Positions 1 to 8,634 of a DNA stretch of 64,000 bases are shown here, piece after piece. This stretch comes from Oscillospiraceae bacterium. GTDB taxonomy: Bacteria > Bacillota > Clostridia > Oscillospirales > Ruminococcaceae. A program made the position numbers and the translations under genes. Position 1 is the stretch's first letter. Every line of letters begins with the position of its first letter. The notes under the pieces were generated by a model. That model saw only the letters and a list, made by a program, of their open reading frames with translations. It was not told where the DNA came from and made no database searches. The stretch lies in NCBI GenBank assembly GCA_019424695.1, contig JAHYZA010000005.1, forward strand, positions 1-64,000. Direction: 5' to 3'.

Positions 1-732
1 ACCATCATCGCCGGCATGGGCGAGCTCCACCTGGAGATCATCGTGGACCGCCTGCTGCGCGAATTCAAGGTAGAAGCCAATGTGGGCTCTCCCCAGGTTG
101 CTTACAAAGAGACCGTGCGCAAGAGCGCGGATGTGGATATGAAGTACGCCCGTCAGTCCGGCGGTAAGGGCCAGTATGGTCACGTCAAGATCATTCTGGA
201 GCCCAACGAATCCGGCAAGGGCTACGAGTTCATCAACAAGATCGTGGGCGGCGCGATCCCCAAGGAATACATCGCCCCCATTGACCAAGGCATTCAGGGC
301 GCCATGCAGAACGGCGTGCTGGCAGGCTACAACGTGGTGGATGTCAAAGTCACTCTGTACGATGGCTCCTATCACGAAGTGGACTCTTCGGAAATGGCCT
401 TTAAGATTGCGGCATCCATGGCTTTCAAAGAAGCCATGCGCAAAGCGGACCCTGTGCTGATGGAGCCCATCATGAAGGTTTCCGTCATTGTGCCGGAAGA
501 GTATATGGGCGACGTCATCGGCGACCTGAACTCCCGCCGCGGCCAGATCCAGGGCATGGAAGCCAGAAGTGGCGCACAGCAGATCGATGCATTTGTGCCG
601 CTGAGCGAAATGTTCGGCTATGCCACCGACCTGCGTTCCCGCACCCAGGGCAGAGGCCAATACACCATGGAACCCAGCCATTACACAGAGGTGCCGAAGA
701 GCATCCAGGAAAAAATCATCGCCGGCAAATAA
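1..732 (+). CDS. fusA: Elongation factor G, C-terminal part (5' truncated by window edge)
   Basis: The frame is open from the first base ([14 protein letters not shown]) and ends at TAA 730-732, giving 243 residues that match the last third of EF-G. Visible landmarks are the GMGELHLEI segment of domain III, the domain IV motif GGKGQYGHV with IPKEYI, and the domain V stretch [12 protein letters not shown] is the GTPase that drives translocation on the ribosome; its G domain lies outside the window. The gene is followed after 110 bases by tuf, the usual str-operon order. Identification is secure; only the missing 5' part limits the description. Confidence 0.97.
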   Translation, partial: TIIAGMGELHLEIIVDRLLREFKVEANVGSPQVAYKETVRKSADVDMKYARQSGGKGQYGHVKIILEPNESGKGYEFINKIVGGAIPKEYIAPIDQGIQGAMQNGVLAGYNVVDVKVTLYDGSYHEVDSSEMAFKIAASMAFKEAMRKADPVLMEPIMKVSVIVPEEYMGDVIGDLNSRRGQIQGMEARSGAQQIDAFVPLSEMFGYATDLRSRTQGRGQYTMEPSHYTEVPKSIQEKIIAGK

Positions 733-750
733 CTATTTTACGATTTTGTA

Positions 751-779
751 TTGCAATGCGCCTGTTTTTACGATAAAAT
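751..779 (+). promoter_or_regulatory. Promoter of tuf
   Basis: TTGCAA (751-756) and TAAAAT (774-779) are spaced by 17 bases and sit about 64 bases before the tuf start. This suggests tuf has its own promoter in addition to read-through from fusA. The call rests on sequence match only. Confidence 0.55.
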
Positions 780-842
780 GGGCTCATTGCAGGGCGAGAA
801 AATTATTTTTTGAAATACTGCACGAACAAGGAGGAGTTAAAA

Positions 843-2045
843 ATGGCTAAGGCTAAATTTGAGAGAACGAAGCCCCATGTTAACATCGGTACCATCGGTC
901 ACGTTGACCATGGCAAGACAACAACAACTGCTGCGATCACAAAGTATCTGTCCCTGAAGGGCCAGGCTCAGTTCGAAGCATACGACATGATCGATAAGGC
1001 TCCCGAAGAGAGAGAGCGCGGCATTACCATCAACACAGCTCACGTGGAATATGAGACCGATGCTCGTCACTATGCCCACGTTGACTGCCCGGGCCATGCT
1101 GACTATATCAAGAACATGATCACCGGTGCTGCTCAGATGGACGGCGCTATCCTGGTCGTTGCTGCTACCGACGGTCCCATGCCCCAGACCCGTGAGCACA
1201 TCCTGCTCGCTCGTCAGGTTGGCGTGCCCAAGATCGTTGTCTTCATGAACAAGTGCGACATGGTCGACGACGATGAGCTGCTCGATCTGGTCGAGATGGA
1301 AATCCGTGAGCTGCTCTCCAGCCAGGGCTTCGATGGCGACAACGCTCCCATCATCCGTGGCTCTGCTCTGAAGGCTCTGGAGTCCACCTCCACCGATCCC
1401 GATGCTCCTGAGTACAAGTGCATCTGGGAGCTGATGGATGCTGTCGACAGCTACATCCCGACTCCGGACCGTGCTGCTGACAAGCCCTTCCTGATGCCCA
1501 TCGAGGACGTTATGACCATCTCTGGCCGTGGCACCGTTGCTACCGGTCGTGTCGAGCGTGGTACTGCCCACGTTGGCGATCAGATGGAAATCGTCGGCAT
1601 CAAGGAAGAGAAGCTGACCACCACCATCACTGGCCTCGAAATGTTCCGCAAGAGCCTCGAGTACGCTCAGGCTGGCGACAACATCGGCGCCCTGCTGCGT
1701 GGTATCGACCGTGACCAGATCGAGCGTGGCCAGGTTCTGGCTGTTCCCGGTTCTGTTCATCCCCACACCACCTTCGACGGTCACGTTTACGTCCTGAAGA
1801 AGGAAGAGGGCGGCCGTCACACCCCGTTCTTCAACAACTATCGTCCTCAGTTCTACTTCCGCACCACCGACGTTACCGGCATCATCACCCTGCCCGAGGG
1901 CACCGAGATGTGCATGCCCGGCGACAACGTCGATATGCATGTTGAGCTGATCACCCCCGTTGCCATGGAAGAAGGCATGCGCTTCGCTATCCGTGAAGGC
2001 GGCCACACCGTTGGTTCCGGCGTTGTTTCCAAGATCGAGAAGTAA
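843..2045 (+). CDS. tuf: Elongation factor Tu
   Basis: This 400-residue protein starts [20 protein letters not shown] and is full length for EF-Tu. It carries the P-loop GHVDHGKT, the switch regions (RERGITI and DCPGHADY), the NKCD guanine-binding motif near residue 137 and a C-terminal beta-barrel ending [10 protein letters not shown]. It delivers aminoacyl-tRNA to the ribosome as a GTP complex. An upstream in-frame ATG at 810 exists, but AAGGAGGAGTT just before 843 and conservation fix the start there. Codon use is strongly biased, as expected of a highly expressed gene. A terminator follows, so it ends the fusA-tuf unit. Confidence 0.99.
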   Translation: MAKAKFERTKPHVNIGTIGHVDHGKTTTTAAITKYLSLKGQAQFEAYDMIDKAPEERERGITINTAHVEYETDARHYAHVDCPGHADYIKNMITGAAQMDGAILVVAATDGPMPQTREHILLARQVGVPKIVVFMNKCDMVDDDELLDLVEMEIRELLSSQGFDGDNAPIIRGSALKALESTSTDPDAPEYKCIWELMDAVDSYIPTPDRAADKPFLMPIEDVMTISGRGTVATGRVERGTAHVGDQMEIVGIKEEKLTTTITGLEMFRKSLEYAQAGDNIGALLRGIDRDQIERGQVLAVPGSVHPHTTFDGHVYVLKKEEGGRHTPFFNNYRPQFYFRTTDVTGIITLPEGTEMCMPGDNVDMHVELITPVAMEEGMRFAIREGGHTVGSGVVSKIEK

Positions 2046-2068
2046 TTTTTCGCTCTAAAACAGCATAC

Positions 2069-2107
2069 AGGCAGGCATCTACCGCAAGGCAGGTGCCTGC
2101 CTTTTTG
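2069..2107 (+). terminator. Rho-independent terminator of tuf
   Basis: A 12-bp stem (left arm 2069-2080, right arm 2091-2102, one G-U pair) with a 10-base loop is followed by a run of T from 2102. It lies 24 bases after the tuf stop. Confidence 0.9.
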
Positions 2108-2154
2108 TATAGTTTACTACGTTGGAAAAGCAAAACATTTTTCGGTATGCCATC

Positions 2155-2183
2155 TGTTCAACACCAGACCGGTATGGTATAAT
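2155..2183 (+). promoter_or_regulatory. Promoter of guaA
   Basis: A consensus TATAAT (2178-2183) is preceded at 17 bases by a weak TGTTCA (2155-2160). It lies between the tuf terminator and the guaA ribosome binding site, so it is the likely guaA promoter. No riboswitch-like leader fits into the short 5' untranslated region. Confidence 0.5.
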
Positions 2184-2220
2184 ATTCAAAAAATACGGAA
2201 AAAGAGAAGGGAGCAATTCC

Positions 2221-3765
2221 ATGCAGCAGGAAACCGTCATTGTCCTTGACTTCGGCGGCCAGTACAATCAGCTGATTGCACGCCGCGTTCGCGAATGCAA
2301 CGTCTACTGCGAGATCTATTCGTACCGCACGGACCTCGCTAAAATCAAAGCCAAAAATCCCAAGGGGATCATCTTTACCGGTGGCCCCAATAGTGCGTAT
2401 CTGCCGGATTCTCCGACAATTGATCCGGAAATTTATAGCTGGGGCGTTCCCATCCTTGGCATCTGCTATGGCAGCCAGCTGATGATGCATATGCTGGGCG
2501 GCAAGGTGACCAAGGCCCCCGAACGCGAGTACGGCAAGACGCTGGTGGATTTGGATACAACGAGCCCCCTGTTTGACGGACTTCCCGCACAGAACGTCTG
2601 CTGGATGAGCCATAACGACTATATTGAAATGGCGGCACCTGGCTTTGAGATCGTAGCCCACACCCCCAATTGTCCTGTGGCCGCTGCTCAGGATCAGGAT
2701 CGCGGCCTGTACTGCGTGCAGTTCCACCCTGAAGTCCTGCATACCGAGAATGGCACCCAGATTCTCCATAACTTTGTTTATAAGGTCTGCGGCTGCGCCG
2801 GTACCTGGAAAATGGATTCTTTCGTGGAGCATTCTGTCCAGGCGCTGCGCGAAAAAATCGGTGATGGCAAAGTCCTGTGTGCGCTCTCCGGCGGTGTGGA
2901 TTCCAGCGTTTGTGCCGCCATGCTGGCCAAGGCCATCGGCAAACAGCTGACCTGCGTCTTTGTGGATCATGGCCTGCTGCGTAAGAACGAGCGGGAACAG
3001 GTTTGCGAAGTTTTTGGCGAGGGCGGCCAGTTTGATATCAATTTTGTCTGTGTGGATGCGCGCGACCGCTTCTACGGCAAACTGGCAGGGGAAACGGCCC
3101 CCGAGCGAAAGAGGAAGATCATTGGCGAAGAGTTCATCCGTGTGTTTGAGGATGAGGCCAAGAAGATCGGTGCAGTGGACTTCCTGGCCCAGGGAACCAT
3201 TTACCCGGACGTTGTGGAGAGCGGTTTGGGCGGCGAATCGGCCACGATCAAGAGCCATCATAACGTGGGCGGCCTGCCGGATTTTGTCGATTTCAAGGAA
3301 ATCGTGGAGCCGCTGCGTGACCTCTTCAAGGATGAGGTCCGTCAGGCGGGCCGGGAACTGGGCTTGCCTGAGTACCTGGTGGCCCGTCAGCCGTTCCCCG
3401 GTCCGGGTCTGGCCATTCGTATTATCGGTGATGTTACTCCCGAGAAAGTAGCCATTGTGCAGGATGCCGATGCAATCTGGCGTGAAGAGGTAGACAAGCT
3501 GCCGATGGATCAGCGTCCTAGCCAGTATTTTGCAGCGCTGACCAACATGCGCAGTGTGGGCGTTATGGGTGACGAGCGTACCTATGACTACGCCATTGCA
3601 CTGCGTGCGGTTACCACGACGGACTTTATGACGGCTGAGGTGACACTGCTGCCCACCGAAACGATCACCACCGCGGCCAACCGTATCGTCAATGAGGTCA
3701 AAAATATCAATCGCGTCCTCTTTGACTACACGACCAAACCCCCGGCCACAATCGAATTTGAATAA
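2221..3765 (+). CDS. guaA: GMP synthase (glutamine-hydrolysing)
   Basis: This 514-residue enzyme converts XMP, ATP and glutamine to GMP. The N-terminal class I glutaminase carries catalytic Cys82 in GICYGSQ with His169 and Glu171 (FHPEV). The ATP pyrophosphatase domain has the PP-loop SGGVDSS from residue 223, and the C-terminal dimerisation domain ends in KPPATIEFE. The start [13 protein letters not shown] at 2221 follows GAAGGGAG; the frame runs open to 2122, but those codons are not conserved GuaA sequence. It is a single gene between two terminators. Confidence 0.98.
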   Translation: MQQETVIVLDFGGQYNQLIARRVRECNVYCEIYSYRTDLAKIKAKNPKGIIFTGGPNSAYLPDSPTIDPEIYSWGVPILGICYGSQLMMHMLGGKVTKAPEREYGKTLVDLDTTSPLFDGLPAQNVCWMSHNDYIEMAAPGFEIVAHTPNCPVAAAQDQDRGLYCVQFHPEVLHTENGTQILHNFVYKVCGCAGTWKMDSFVEHSVQALREKIGDGKVLCALSGGVDSSVCAAMLAKAIGKQLTCVFVDHGLLRKNEREQVCEVFGEGGQFDINFVCVDARDRFYGKLAGETAPERKRKIIGEEFIRVFEDEAKKIGAVDFLAQGTIYPDVVESGLGGESATIKSHHNVGGLPDFVDFKEIVEPLRDLFKDEVRQAGRELGLPEYLVARQPFPGPGLAIRIIGDVTPEKVAIVQDADAIWREEVDKLPMDQRPSQYFAALTNMRSVGVMGDERTYDYAIALRAVTTTDFMTAEVTLLPTETITTAANRIVNEVKNINRVLFDYTTKPPATIEFE

Positions 3766-3809
3766 TACAAAAAGCCTGACCGATGAACCCATCGGTCAGG
3801 CTTTTTGTA
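3766..3809. terminator. Bidirectional terminator between guaA and the MFS gene
   Basis: A long perfect inverted repeat (arms about 19 bases, core AGCCTGACCGATG) has A-rich and T-rich flanks on both sides. It can therefore terminate guaA on the + strand and the convergent exporter gene on the - strand. Confidence 0.92.
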
Positions 3810-3839
3810 TAGCATCCGGAAAAAATAAAAGGCTCTCTT

Positions 3840-5006
3840 TTATGCCAGGCGCAGTTTTCTATAGTAGCGGTCCACATAGACGATGTAGACGATGGCGCCA
3901 ACCACGTAGGCGATTGCAGTCAGCGCAAAACCTACCGGCAGGCCCAGAGATTCCTGCATGAAACCCATCAGCAGAGAACCGATACCGATGCCGACATCAT
4001 AGGAGAGCATGTAGGTTGCATTGGCCACGCCGCGCTGAGGTGCCGGTGTGGTACCGGTGACGAAAGACTGGAAGAGCGGCTGCAGAATGCCGTAGCCGAG
4101 ACCGAAGAAGAAGCCGGCAGCCAGCAGATGCACACCGGTGGAGAGGAACAGGTAGCTGATCATTGTCAGAATCAAGATCAGGAGACTGATGTAGACCAGT
4201 ACGCGGTGTTTGCCGGCATCAATCATCTTCTGGGTGGACAGCTTGGAGACCAGCATGCCGAGGACCAGGAAAATGTAGAAATACGGCAGGTAGGCAGACA
4301 GATTCTTTTCCTGTGCAAGGATGGAAGAGTATGCGATGACGGCTCCGTAGGGGATCATCAGGAACATCATGTTGAACATGAACGGAAGCGCCGGGCCGTA
4401 GATGGAATCCCGGATAGAGAACTTTTTGCGCTGCACCTTCGGGTATTTGATGCGGCAGCAGGAAACACAGAGGAGCGCCAGAACGGTGATACCAAAGATG
4501 GTCAGGAAAGATGCCTTGCTGCTCATATGGCTCTGGACCTGCAGACCAACATAAGGACCAACGGCCATGCCGATGGAAACGGTAAAGGCAAAGCGGCTGA
4601 TACCCTCGGTGATTTTCGTCACGGGCAAAACGTCACCGGCCAAGGTCATGGTGGCGGAGCCGCAGACAGAATAGACGGCGCCCATGTACAGGCGAACTAC
4701 AATCAGGGCACCGAAGAGCGGGAAAGCAATGAACGCAGGGAAGGACAGGCAGAACAGTGCCAGAAACAGCAGGTAGACGCGGTAACGGTTGAAGTTATCC
4801 AGCAGATAGCCGGCAACCGGACGGAAGAGGATGGTGGCAACGGACATGGCGGTCAGGACAATACCGACACGGGAGCCGGTGATTCCGATTTCCTGACAGT
4901 AGATCGGGATGATGGGAATGGAAGCGTAGAAGGCGGCCAGCACCAGCAGGTTTGTGATAAAAAGAAGAATAAACCTTCGGTTCCAGATTTTTTGATTTTT
5001 TTCCAT
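3840..5006 (-). CDS. MFS family transporter, probable drug or metabolite exporter
   Basis: This 388-residue protein has about 12 hydrophobic segments, beginning with an N-terminal helix (FILLFITNLLVLAAFYASIPI). A motif A-like stretch, RPVAGYLLDNFNRYRVYL, follows the second helix. These traits place it in the major facilitator superfamily; the substrate cannot be read from sequence. The start at 5006 (MEKNQKIWNRRF) follows GGAGTTACC; the longer open frame upstream runs through the promoter and is rejected. It diverges from a MarR regulator, and a perfect palindrome lies at its predicted transcription start, so MarR repression relieved by a ligand is the likely control. Confidence 0.88.
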   Translation of the reverse strand: MEKNQKIWNRRFILLFITNLLVLAAFYASIPIIPIYCQEIGITGSRVGIVLTAMSVATILFRPVAGYLLDNFNRYRVYLLFLALFCLSFPAFIAFPLFGALIVVRLYMGAVYSVCGSATMTLAGDVLPVTKITEGISRFAFTVSIGMAVGPYVGLQVQSHMSSKASFLTIFGITVLALLCVSCCRIKYPKVQRKKFSIRDSIYGPALPFMFNMMFLMIPYGAVIAYSSILAQEKNLSAYLPYFYIFLVLGMLVSKLSTQKMIDAGKHRVLVYISLLILILTMISYLFLSTGVHLLAAGFFFGLGYGILQPLFQSFVTGTTPAPQRGVANATYMLSYDVGIGIGSLLMGFMQESLGLPVGFALTAIAYVVGAIVYIVYVDRYYRKLRLA

Positions 5007-5040
5007 ATACAGGTAACTCCTTTTCCAAAAAAGAACAAAA

Positions 5041-5066
5041 AATATAGTGGCAATTGCCACTATATT
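5041..5066. promoter_or_regulatory. Perfect 26-bp palindrome, likely MarR operator
   Basis: The half-site AATATAGTGGCAA is followed immediately by its exact reverse complement. It starts one base downstream of the predicted -10 of the MFS gene on the - strand, covering the start point. A bound dimer there would block exporter transcription. Assignment to the adjacent MarR protein is inferred from proximity and symmetry. Confidence 0.8.
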
Positions 5067-5095
5067 AGAATACCACGGATTGCGTGGAACGTCAA
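5067..5095 (-). promoter_or_regulatory. Promoter of the MFS exporter
   Basis: Read on the - strand, TTGACG (5095-5090) and TATTCT (5072-5067) are separated by 17 bases. The spacer itself contains a small inverted repeat, CCACG-N5-CGTGG. The MFS start codon lies about 60 bases downstream. Confidence 0.75.
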
Positions 5096-5101
5096 TACCG
5101 G

Positions 5102-5130
5102 TTGCAAATGCCACCAAAAGAAGCTATAAT
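5102..5130 (+). promoter_or_regulatory. Promoter of the marR gene
   Basis: TTGCAA (5102-5107) and TATAAT (5125-5130) have a 17-base spacer and lie about 40 bases before the marR start. The palindrome at 5041-5066 ends 35 bases upstream of this -35 box, so repression of marR itself may be weaker than repression of the exporter. Confidence 0.7.
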
Positions 5131-5171
5131 GACAAGCAGGAAGAACCGAAAGAAAGGGGGAAAACAACAAT

Positions 5172-5606
5172 ATGGCCTACACCACAGACAGCCCGTTCAA
5201 ATCCATCTCGATTTTATACCGAAAATCACATATCTGGCTCAGTAGCGGGTGTGCGCAGTATGATCTGACCGCGGCGCAGGCACTGGTGATTTTAATTGTA
5301 TGCGATTTTAAAACGTTGACGCAGGATGAAATAACCAAGCGCCTTTCTCTGGACAAAAGTGTCATTGCCAAAACGGTCAATAAACTTCTGGAAACGGGAT
5401 TTTTGCTGCGGCAAACCAACGCCAGAGACAAACGGACCTATGATATCTGTCCCACAGAAAAGGCATGGGAAGCGTACCCGGTGGTAAAAGAAGAGGTGGA
5501 GCGCTGTTTTCAGCGCATGACACAGCGCATGACGGAGGAGGAGCGGGAAACGTTCCGGCGTTTGCTTCTTCTGGCGGAAGAGACAACGTTGGCCCAGGAA
5601 GAATGA
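5172..5606 (+). CDS. MarR family transcriptional regulator
   Basis: This 144-residue protein has a winged helix-turn-helix: TQDEITKRLSLDKSVIAKTVNKLLETGFLLRQ spans the recognition helix, and the wing carries the family pattern NARDKRTYDICPTEKAWE. Flanking helices at each end would form the dimer interface. MarR proteins bind palindromes as dimers and release on binding small phenolic or drug ligands, or on oxidation. GAAAGGGGG precedes the ATG. It is divergent from the MFS exporter and probably represses it through the palindrome in the shared intergenic region. Confidence 0.92.
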   Translation: MAYTTDSPFKSISILYRKSHIWLSSGCAQYDLTAAQALVILIVCDFKTLTQDEITKRLSLDKSVIAKTVNKLLETGFLLRQTNARDKRTYDICPTEKAWEAYPVVKEEVERCFQRMTQRMTEEERETFRRLLLLAEETTLAQEE

Positions 5607-5735
5607 CGGCAACGCACAACCCGGTTGGCATTTTGCCTCAATAAAACCGCAAATAGCTAGGGGATTGTGCAATGGAATCCTGGGGTTGAATCTGCTACCA
5701 TAAAACCATAGGATTCGACGGGAAGGGGACCGGGG

Positions 5736-6269
5736 ATGTTGTATTATACAAAGTACCAATCACCGTTGGGACAAATTCTGCTGCTGGCAACGGACGAAGC
5801 CCTTGTGGGCACCTGGCTGCCGGGACAGGAGCCGGCTCAGGAACTTTTGGCTCAGGCGTGTCAGCGGGAACGGGCGCCCCTGCTGGTCCGGGGCTGCGCT
5901 TGGCTGGACCGCTATTTTTGCGGATTGCGTCCCACACCGACGGAGCTTCCGCTGGCCCCGCAGGGAAGCCCATTCCGCCAGGAAGTATGGAAACGCCTGT
6001 GTGAGATCCCCTATGGCCAGTTGGTCACCTATGGGCAGCTTGCCCGGGAAATATCTGCGCGGGAAGGCGGCAAAATGTCAGCCCAGGCGATTGGCGGTGC
6101 CGTAGGACATAACCCTATCAGTCTTATCATTCCGTGCCATCGGGTGATCGGCGCAAACGGGAATCTGGTGGGATATGGTGGAGGGCTGGCTCTCAAAAAA
6201 CGTCTTTTGAAATATGAGGGCATCGACATCCGGAGCTTGCACGACCCTAAACCGAAACAAACAAAGTGA
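5736..6269 (+). CDS. ogt: Methylated-DNA--protein-cysteine methyltransferase family (Ogt/MGMT)
   Basis: This 177-residue protein has the Ada/Ogt two-domain layout. An N-terminal ribonuclease H-like domain (YYTKYQSPLGQILLLATDEALVG) precedes the DNA-binding alkyltransferase domain. That domain contains the helix PYGQLVTYGQLA, the asparagine hinge GGAVGHNP and the active-site PCHRV with acceptor Cys134. Such proteins repair O6-alkylguanine by irreversible transfer of the alkyl group. The start follows GGGAAGGGGACC. The next gene begins 31 bases downstream on the same strand, so the two may be co-transcribed. Confidence 0.92.
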   Translation: MLYYTKYQSPLGQILLLATDEALVGTWLPGQEPAQELLAQACQRERAPLLVRGCAWLDRYFCGLRPTPTELPLAPQGSPFRQEVWKRLCEIPYGQLVTYGQLAREISAREGGKMSAQAIGGAVGHNPISLIIPCHRVIGANGNLVGYGGGLALKKRLLKYEGIDIRSLHDPKPKQTK

Positions 6270-6300
6270 AACAGCTTTACACAGCGCGGGAGAGAATGCT

Positions 6301-7263
6301 ATGCAGGAGATTGCAATCACAGAATGGGAACATCTGAAAATCGGACAGGCGGAAAACAGGCAGGCGGGCACAGGGTGTACGGTGTTGCTGTTTGGCAAGG
6401 ACGGTGCACCGGTTGGCCTGGACGTGCGGGGCGGTGGACCGGCTTCCCGGGAAAGTGAACTGCTGAAACCCATGGCAGCGGCGGGGGTCATCCACGCCAT
6501 ACTGCTTTCTGGCGGCAGCGCTTTCGGTCTGGACGCGGCGGGCGGCGTGATGCGATACCTTGAAGAAAGGAATATCGGCTTCGACGTTGGGGTGACGAAG
6601 GTGCCGCTGGTGTGCCAGTCTTGCCTGTTTGATTTGACGGTGGGCGACGCGAAGGTTCGCCCTGATGCGGAAATGGCATATCATGCCTGCCAGAATGCCG
6701 AAGAGGGAAACTATCGGGATGGCAACTTCGGTGCCGGTACCGGTGCTACGGTAGGAAAACTGCTGGGGATGGAACATTGTATGAAATCCGGTATCGGCAG
6801 CTATGCCGTACAGACAGGGGAACTGAAAGTCGGTGCGCTTGTGGCTGTTAACGCTCTGGGGGATGTCTATGACTGGAGAACCGGCCGGAAAGCGGCCGGG
6901 CTCCTTGCACAGGATCGAAAGACCTTCCTGGATACCGAACAGGTCCTGCTGCAAAAGACCGAGGTAGTGGAAAACAAATTTGTCGGCAATACAACGCTGG
7001 GCGTAATTCTGACCAATGCAAAATTCGAAAAGACCAAACTGTGCAAAATTGCCGGTATGGCCCATGATGGATATGCTCGGGCCATCCGCCCCGTACACAC
7101 CACAGCAGATGGCGACAGCATTTATGCCGTGTCGCTTGGCGAGGTGGCAGCCGATCAGGATGTTGTGGGCGCGTTGGGGGCGCAGGTGATGGCGACCGCC
7201 GTTCTTCGCGCCGTACAGGCGGCCCGGGCGGCGTATGGCTTTCCGGCAGCAGTTGATCTGTAA
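6301..7263 (+). CDS. P1 family (S58, DmpA/NylC-like) peptidase
   Basis: This 320-residue protein matches the P1/DmpA N-terminal-nucleophile fold. It has the glycine-rich ILLSGGSAFGLDAAGGVMRYL, then GNFGAGTGATVGK, then GNTTLGVILTN, where Asn230-Thr231 is a plausible autocleavage site with Thr as the nucleophile, as in NylC-type enzymes. The family includes aminopeptidases and amidases that act on D-amino acid, beta-peptide or nylon-oligomer substrates; the natural substrate here is unknown. The start at 6301 follows GGGAGAG; the upstream open stretch overlaps ogt and is not used. A terminator follows. Confidence 0.88.
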   Translation: MQEIAITEWEHLKIGQAENRQAGTGCTVLLFGKDGAPVGLDVRGGGPASRESELLKPMAAAGVIHAILLSGGSAFGLDAAGGVMRYLEERNIGFDVGVTKVPLVCQSCLFDLTVGDAKVRPDAEMAYHACQNAEEGNYRDGNFGAGTGATVGKLLGMEHCMKSGIGSYAVQTGELKVGALVAVNALGDVYDWRTGRKAAGLLAQDRKTFLDTEQVLLQKTEVVENKFVGNTTLGVILTNAKFEKTKLCKIAGMAHDGYARAIRPVHTTADGDSIYAVSLGEVAADQDVVGALGAQVMATAVLRAVQAARAAYGFPAAVDL

Positions 7264-7283
7264 AATAGCAATAAAACGGAGCG

Positions 7284-7314
7284 GTTCCCGTCGTTTTACG
7301 GCGGGAACTTTTTT
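7284..7314 (+). terminator. Terminator of the P1 peptidase gene
   Basis: A 10-bp stem (7284-7293 with 7299-7308, one G-U pair) has a 5-base loop and is followed by six T residues. Confidence 0.88.
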
Positions 7315-7322
7315 GTGGGCCG

Positions 7323-7351
7323 TTGCCTTGCCGGAGCTTTCGGAGTATAAT
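7323..7351 (+). promoter_or_regulatory. Promoter of the ligase cluster
   Basis: TTGCCT (7323-7328) and TATAAT (7346-7351) have a 17-base spacer. They start just after the preceding terminator and about 50 bases before the glutamate-cysteine ligase homologue, so the cluster is an independent transcription unit. Confidence 0.75.
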
Positions 7352-7401
7352 AGGAAAACCGAAAACGGTGCGAATTTTTCATCTGCCGGGAGTTCTGGGA
7401 T

Positions 7402-8634
7402 ATGTCGAAACTGGACGAACAGAAAAAGCTATTGGTCGAATACTTTCAGGAGGGATGCAAGCCGGAAGGCAAACTCACCCTTGGACTGGAAGTGGAACAT
7501 TTTGTCACCCATGCGGGCGGAGAGCCTGTTGCCTTTGCAGAAATACAGAGCGTCATGCGGCAGATGCAGCAGCCCTACGATACCCCGATCCTGATAGATG
7601 GGGAGTATATGGGCTATACGACGGAGTCGTATGGTGTTTCGCTGGAACCTGCCTGCCAGGTGGAAATCAGCATTGCGCCGCAGAACAATGTGCTGGGGAT
7701 CATGGACATTTATAATCAGTTTTATCTGCAGTTGAGCATGACACTGGCAGCACGGGGGCTTCGTGCCTGGACTGTGAGTTATCACCCGACCCGCCGCGCC
7801 GAGGAACTGCCGCTGATTCCCAAACAGCGGTATGAAGCCATGGACCGGTATTTCAAAAATACCGGTTCCTGCGGAATTCAGATGATGCGTGCCACCGCTT
7901 CCACACAGCTGTCCATTGATTATTTCAGCGAACGGGATTTTGTACAAAAGATGCGTGCGGCATGCCTGCTGACGCCGTTCTTTGCGCTGCTCAGCGACAA
8001 TGCGGTGCGCTATCAGGCACATCGCAACAATGCGTACAGTGTGCGCACCCGCATCTGGCAGGATGTGGACTCCGAGCGTTGCGGGGTGCCGCCCCACCTG
8101 ATGGACCCGGATTTCGGGTTTGAACGTTACGCCGAAACGATTCTGACGCGGCCTTTGATCGTGGCCCTGCGCGGCAATCGGACCAAAGCTGTCGGACGCA
8201 AAAGTGCCCAGGAAATTTATGGCAGCCATCTGCTGAAAAAAGAAGTGGAACATGTTCTTTCCATGTTCTTCTTTGATGTACGCCTGAAAACGTATCTGGA
8301 AATCCGGGGTGCGGACTGCATGCCGCCCAAGTTTATTGCAGCTTATGCGCAGCTGGTCAAGACGATTTTCGGCAGCCAGGCAGCGCTGCAAAATGTACTG
8401 CGCCATTATGAAGGGGTGACCACCGGCGACATCGCCAATGCAAAAATGGCCGTCTGCAAGGACGGATTCAATGCCTGGGTCTATGGAAGGCCCATCGGTA
8501 AGGAACTGGCCTGGCTGCTGCTGCAGGCTCGCAGCCGTACCCCCTCGCAGGAGGAGCGCGCGCTGCTGGAACCGCTGGCCAAGCTGATTGTCACCAAGAA
8601 AACCATACGGGAAGAAGAATCCGAAAATGACTGA
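7402..8634 (+). CDS. Plant/EgtA-type glutamate--cysteine ligase homologue
   Basis: This 410-residue protein shows the signature blocks of the plant/alpha-proteobacterial type of glutamate-cysteine ligase. These are GLEVEHF (residues 28-34, metal-binding acids), SLEPACQVEIS (80-90, equivalent to SLEPGGQxELS of plant enzymes but with Ala-Cys in place of Gly-Gly) and YLEIRGAD (298-305). By family it joins the gamma-carboxyl of glutamate to an amine, typically of cysteine. The Gly-Gly replacement may mean a different acceptor. The next gene overlaps it by 8 bases and encodes a second amide ligase, so the two probably act in sequence. It is not a GshA of the E. coli type. Confidence 0.8.
   Translation: MSKLDEQKKLLVEYFQEGCKPEGKLTLGLEVEHFVTHAGGEPVAFAEIQSVMRQMQQPYDTPILIDGEYMGYTTESYGVSLEPACQVEISIAPQNNVLGIMDIYNQFYLQLSMTLAARGLRAWTVSYHPTRRAEELPLIPKQRYEAMDRYFKNTGSCGIQMMRATASTQLSIDYFSERDFVQKMRAACLLTPFFALLSDNAVRYQAHRNNAYSVRTRIWQDVDSERCGVPPHLMDPDFGFERYAETILTRPLIVALRGNRTKAVGRKSAQEIYGSHLLKKEVEHVLSMFFFDVRLKTYLEIRGADCMPPKFIAAYAQLVKTIFGSQAALQNVLRHYEGVTTGDIANAKMAVCKDGFNAWVYGRPIGKELAWLLLQARSRTPSQEERALLEPLAKLIVTKKTIREEESEND

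Noticed and set aside
2158..3792. A 544-codon open frame on the - strand opposite guaA
   Set aside because: It crosses the bidirectional terminator and mirrors guaA; no family features are visible.
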